Part shown: positions 61,068 to 64,000 of the stretch, one piece after another
Position numbering within the stretch: position 1 is the stretch's first letter
Layout of the letters: each line of letters starts with the position of its first letter
Assembly (NCBI RefSeq): GCF_036577625.1
Contig: NZ_JARBDC010000013.1
Coordinates: 62,001 to 126,000 of the forward strand
DNA length: 64,000 bases
Direction: 5' to 3'
Origin: Paenibacillus_AB sp036577625
GTDB lineage: Bacteria; Bacillota; Bacilli; Paenibacillales; NBRC-103111
Position numbers and translations under genes: made by a program
Notes under the pieces: model-generated
What the model was told of the DNA's origin: nothing
What the model saw: the letters and a program-made list of their open reading frames with translations, nothing else
Databases searched by the model: none

Positions 61068-61363
61068 ACAGCCGGCCGATGACGGGAACGAACGACGGCC
61101 GCGCGGAGACGCCCGAATGCAAGGGATGCTCGGCAAGCGTCCATGTCGCGCCGGAAAAGATGGCGGGGCGATTCGGCGAAACGAACCGCGTCCGCGCGGC
61201 CGAGCTTGCGACGGAAGCGGAATATGCGCGTCGGCTGGCCGTCTGCCGAGGCTGCGAGTCGTTTCAGTTCGGCACGACGTGCCGCTGGTGCGGCTGCCTG
61301 ATGGAGCTGAAGGCCAAGCTCGCCGCGGCCCGCTGTCCGGCGCCGGAAGGAAGCCGCTGGTGA
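61064..61363 (+). CDS. DUF6171 family small Cys-rich protein
   Basis: 99 aa with a probable zinc-finger pattern: ECKGCSASVHV, LAVCRGCESFQFGTTCRWCGCLMELKAKLAAARCP, ending GSRW. The order CxxC, CxxC, CxxCxC and CP-W corresponds to DUF6171, known mostly in Paenibacillaceae. The ATG overlaps the abfA stop (ATGA). An internal ATG at 61079 is an alternative start. Function unknown. Confidence 0.8.
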   Translation: MNSRPMTGTNDGRAETPECKGCSASVHVAPEKMAGRFGETNRVRAAELATEAEYARRLAVCRGCESFQFGTTCRWCGCLMELKAKLAAARCPAPEGSRW

Positions 61364-61433
61364 ACGGCGGAGCAGGCCGAAGACGGTCGGAGCAGGATCT
61401 GTTGCTCGAGACCGACATGCATGTCTTGCGACG

Positions 61434-62240
61434 CTACGCCTTAACGCCTTCGACCGCCAGCAAATAAAGCGTCTGCGAGACGGCGGCGTCCCGAACCCAC
61501 TCGCGGTAATCGTCTTCCGCGGCGGCGCGCTCGTCTTCCGTAACGTAGCCGTCCTTGACCATTTGCAGGCCGCGGCTTGCCGCCACATCCGCCCAGATGC
61601 CGATGCGCGGCATAAAGTCGCCGTCCCCCCGTCGTGCGGTTTCGTGCCGGGGAGTCGCCGTTATATCGCGAAGTCCTGCTTCCCGAAACAGCCCCGGGAG
61701 CCGGTCGGCGATCGAATTGTCCATCCCCGCGTCGGACCGCCACCGCAAAAAGGCGGCGTAAAACGATCGCATGCTCGCCGGCGGCTCCGGCTCCCAAACG
61801 ATCTTCTCGTGGTTGTAATCGAGCACGAGCACCCGGCCTCCCGGCCGGGCGGCCGCCTTCATCGCGCGCAGCGCCTGCAGCGGGTCGGCCAGCCATTGCA
61901 GCACGCGCGACGAGGTGACGATATCGAACTCGTCTTCGTACGGAAGCGCGTAAATATCGCAAACGTCGAAGCTCAGTCCCGGAACGTCCCCTCCCGCCTG
62001 CCGCGCTTTGGCTATAAGCTCCGGGTTGTTGTCCGTCCCGACGACGCGTCCCGACGATCCGACGACGCCGGCGATGCCCCGCGTAATCGCTCCCGTGCCG
62101 CAGCCCGCATCCAGCACCGACATGCCTTCCGCGAGCAACTGCTCGAGCCGTCCGTGCGAGGCCGACAGCGTTCGGGCGTCCAACACGTTCGTCGCTTTTC
62201 CCGAAAGCTCCGCCCGCTCGCGCGCTTTGTCCGCTTTCAT
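61434..62240 (-). CDS. Class I SAM-dependent methyltransferase
   Basis: 268 aa. Motif I VLDAGCGTGAITRG (about residues 42-55), acidic loop VVGTDNNPELI, motif LSFDVCDIYALPYEDEFDIV, ending in a motif-IV-like SSRVLQWLADP. It resembles the UbiE/MenG-like group without allowing a named substrate. AAAGGATGG before the ATG. It is convergent with the DUF6171 gene. Confidence 0.9.
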   Translation of the reverse strand: MKADKARERAELSGKATNVLDARTLSASHGRLEQLLAEGMSVLDAGCGTGAITRGIAGVVGSSGRVVGTDNNPELIAKARQAGGDVPGLSFDVCDIYALPYEDEFDIVTSSRVLQWLADPLQALRAMKAAARPGGRVLVLDYNHEKIVWEPEPPASMRSFYAAFLRWRSDAGMDNSIADRLPGLFREAGLRDITATPRHETARRGDGDFMPRIGIWADVAASRGLQMVKDGYVTEDERAAAEDDYREWVRDAAVSQTLYLLAVEGVKA

Positions 62241-62339
62241 CGCAGATCCATCCTTTCCGTTCTCGCTATGCTTAACGTCTTTTCGCCGGCTAACGTTATC
62301 CGCTATCCGTCTGCCCTCGCCTCCGAAACGGCGGAAAAC

Positions 62340-62513
62340 TCAAGGTACGAGCTCGAACAACTGGATTTCGTTCAGCCCGGCCCATCCGGAAGATGCCGTT
62401 ACCGTTACTTTGACATAACGGACCGTCTTCGCGCAATCGAAATATTTGAAATCGACTTCGTTCATGCTCGCGTTCGTGAGCCGACAATCGTACGATGTTT
62501 CGACCGTATTGAA
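62340..62513 (-). pseudogene. Remnant of an F5/8-type C (discoidin) domain
   Basis: The minus strand reads MNEVDFKYFDCAKTVRYVKV and TVTASSGWAGLNEIQLFELV before a stop at 62340, the end of a discoidin/CBM32-like domain in large secreted glycosidases. Upstream the frame is closed by a TAG, and the preceding related-looking sequence is in another frame. No start or rest of the gene is present. The remainder of the 419-base gap is empty. Confidence 0.5.
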
Positions 62514-62601
62514 CTATTTTGCTGTCGCTTGGCCGAACATAGAAGCCCCAAACGTCCGCTAGCACGCCCCCCATTTCACGGCGCGTCATCACCCGAAAAA
62601 G

Positions 62602-62632
62602 AAAAAAGTCTCCGGCACCGAATGCCGAAGAC
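62602..62632 (-). terminator. Terminator of the beta-helix gene
   Basis: Stem GTCTCCGGCA (62608-62617) / TGCCGAAGAC (62623-62632), one wobble pair, followed on the minus strand by TTTTTTC. Confidence 0.8.
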
Positions 62633-62659
62633 GAGCAGCAGCTTGTTAACCAAATCCGT

Positions 62660-64000
62660 TCAGCTTAACGCCACGATCGCGCCGGAGCCGTCCTTGAACT
62701 TCAGCTTCGCGTCGGCCGCGTCGACGAACAGCGCGCCGTTCGGCACCGAAGCCGCGGCGCTCGGCAGAAGCGACACGAACTCGCCGTTCAGCGCCTTGGC
62801 GTTGACGTAGCCGTTCTGCAGCGTTTCCTTGCCCGCCCGGTCGCCGACCGTCAGCGCGCCCTGCCACGAAGCCCGCATAAGCGGCTTGACCGTTCCGTTC
62901 GACATCCCGTTAAACTGCAAATCCGCCTTTTCCGCCCCCGCCGCCGAGCTTTGCTGCATCGCGACGACTTCGGCGTACAGCGTTTTTTGCGCCGAGGCGT
63001 TATGTGCGTACATTTTCATGCCGAACGTCGCCGCAGCCGTGTTCCTCTTGTACGTTTCGCTGTAAAGCGGGATTCCCGCCTCGACGACATCCGTCGTATC
63101 CGGCGCCAGGTTGACGATGAAGTCGCCGGACTGATTGAAGCCGAAATTGCCCATCAGCCGGGAGCTGACGCCGCCGTTGTAAATCCCGTTTTTGTGCGGG
63201 ACCCCGTTCGGCACCGTCGTGCGGATCATATTGCCCGAGACGACGTTTTGCGCGCCTGTCGTTATCCGGATGCCCGCATAGAGCGAGCCGTCGAGATCGG
63301 CCCGTTTGTTGGGGGATAAAATGTAATTGTTCGCGATGACCGATTGACCCAAATTGGCGAAGCAAATGCCGTCTTTTTTCGGAAACGAGATGACGTTGTC
63401 CGCGATATAAGCGTTTTGCAGCAGCGCTCCTTCGGCCACGATGCCGTACTCCATTTGCGGAACCGTATCGCTGAGCGTTCGGTCCCAATATAAATTTTGC
63501 GAGGCCGCGATAATATTGTTGCAAATTTCGTACCCTTGCTGGTAAACGTTCGTGCCGCCCTCGGAGTGAACGATGCGGATCCCGTCGCCGAACGAATTGT
63601 AGATGTAGTTGTCGTTGATCGAGCTCCGGTCGACCGGCCCTTTGTAAAACCCTTTGCTTAAATCGGACATATTGCCGATCACCTGATTGCCGAACGCGCG
63701 GATTGATTTGAATTCGATGCACCACGACTCGGCCCCGGGCGCAAGCCTGGAGCTGTGCTTGCCCATGGAATGGAACCGGCTCTGAATAATGCGGTACCCG
63801 CGGCATTCTTCGTTCAAATACGGCTCCACGACGATACCCTTTAAACTGTTGGAGAATATATTATAGTTGAAAAAGACGTTGCGGCCTACGCATTTGACGC
63901 ATTCGTTCAGCCTGAAAAATCCGCAAAACTGAATATCGCAATCCAAATTGGAAAGCGTGCCTTGTCCGGAGCCGTCGGACCGGTCTATTAAAATTCCGTT
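62660..64000 (-). CDS. Right-handed parallel beta-helix protein (partial)
   Basis: At least 446 codons; the frame is open to the window edge, so the N-terminus is missing. Repeated turns of the type NNIIAASQNLYW, ADNVISFPKKDGICF, IANNYILSPN, VSGNMIRTTVPNG are those of pectate-lyase-like solenoids; near the edge NGILIDRSDGSGQGTLSNLD continues it. The C-terminal 150 residues are Ala-rich and end KLKFKDGSGAIVALS, as in tail-spike- or surface-type proteins. A polysaccharide-binding or -cleaving role is likely, but no catalytic residues can be named. Confidence 0.85.
   Translation of the reverse strand, partial: NGILIDRSDGSGQGTLSNLDCDIQFCGFFRLNECVKCVGRNVFFNYNIFSNSLKGIVVEPYLNEECRGYRIIQSRFHSMGKHSSRLAPGAESWCIEFKSIRAFGNQVIGNMSDLSKGFYKGPVDRSSINDNYIYNSFGDGIRIVHSEGGTNVYQQGYEICNNIIAASQNLYWDRTLSDTVPQMEYGIVAEGALLQNAYIADNVISFPKKDGICFANLGQSVIANNYILSPNKRADLDGSLYAGIRITTGAQNVVSGNMIRTTVPNGVPHKNGIYNGGVSSRLMGNFGFNQSGDFIVNLAPDTTDVVEAGIPLYSETYKRNTAAATFGMKMYAHNASAQKTLYAEVVAMQQSSAAGAEKADLQFNGMSNGTVKPLMRASWQGALTVGDRAGKETLQNGYVNAKALNGEFVSLLPSAAASVPNGALFVDAADAKLKFKDGSGAIVALS

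Noticed and set aside
1..64000. Insertion sequences, prophage, integrases, tRNA or rRNA genes
   Set aside because: I found no transposase, integrase or phage structural reading frame and no tRNA-like cloverleaf on reading both strands; a tRNA search program could still find one that I missed.

Overview
The window comes from the chromosome of a GC-rich, endospore-forming Firmicute, most likely a member of the Paenibacillaceae such as Cohnella or Paenibacillus. This is inferred from gene content: a ger germination operon, two YheC/YheD spore-associated ATP-grasp proteins, a T-box leader, strong GGAGG-type ribosome binding sites with many TTG/GTG starts, a DUF6171 protein, and a recognisable Bacillus subtilis cymR-yrvO-mnmA ... 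yrrD-yrrI ... alaS-yrzL-yrrK-yrzB-yrrL-yrrN-yrrO gene order. No phage, transposase, rRNA or tRNA was found.

Layout. 1-8.4 kb: a dispersed palindromic repeat, a LacI regulator, a Cu/Zn SOD-like lipoprotein, two convergent YheC/YheD genes, a class B penicillin-binding protein, an orphan SOS-type promoter with a VOC gene remnant, and a metallophosphoesterase. 8.4-17.4 kb, all on the minus strand: the conserved housekeeping block alaS, ireB, ruvX, two DUF1292 genes, mltG and two U32 tRNA-hydroxylation genes. Its alaS end has a T-box leader flanked by two different minisatellites and a decayed Gln/Pro-rich ORF. 18-31 kb: a YitT protein, a shrunken metallophosphoesterase, an EamA transporter, a gerA-gerB-gerC operon whose gerA carries an in-frame TGA, a second copy of the palindromic repeat, a DeoR regulator, a YiaA-like protein, a ROK kinase and two Gfo/Idh/MocA dehydrogenases divergent from an AraC regulator. 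32-36 kb: a cytochrome P450, a poly-Gln lipoprotein, floT and an nfeD-like gene. 36-44 kb: a YdcF protein, an adjacent GNAT and nitrilase pair, then yrrI, a zinc-ribbon gene, yrrD, yrvO and cymR (minus strand), with mnmA divergent. 44-58 kb: carbohydrate functions. An ABC sugar uptake operon (membrane-bound AraC regulator, two permeases, NagA-like deacetylase, binding protein) is followed by a second minus-strand operon (Gfo/Idh, HpcH/HpaI aldolase, two SDRs, aldo/keto reductase) that resembles a sugar-acid catabolic route. 58-64 kb: an AraR-like regulator with a GH51 arabinofuranosidase and a DUF6171 gene, a methyltransferase, a discoidin-domain remnant, and a beta-helix protein cut by the window edge.

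How the genes work together: the housekeeping block combines tRNA charging (alaS), tRNA modification (mnmA with its sulfur donor yrvO; the two U32 proteins), sulfur control (cymR) and cell-wall processing (mltG, PBP). The accessory parts are typical of a soil saprophyte: sugar uptake and plant polysaccharide breakdown under LacI, DeoR, IclR, AraC and GntR regulators. Functions are assigned by recognising family motifs in the translated sequence; no database search was run.
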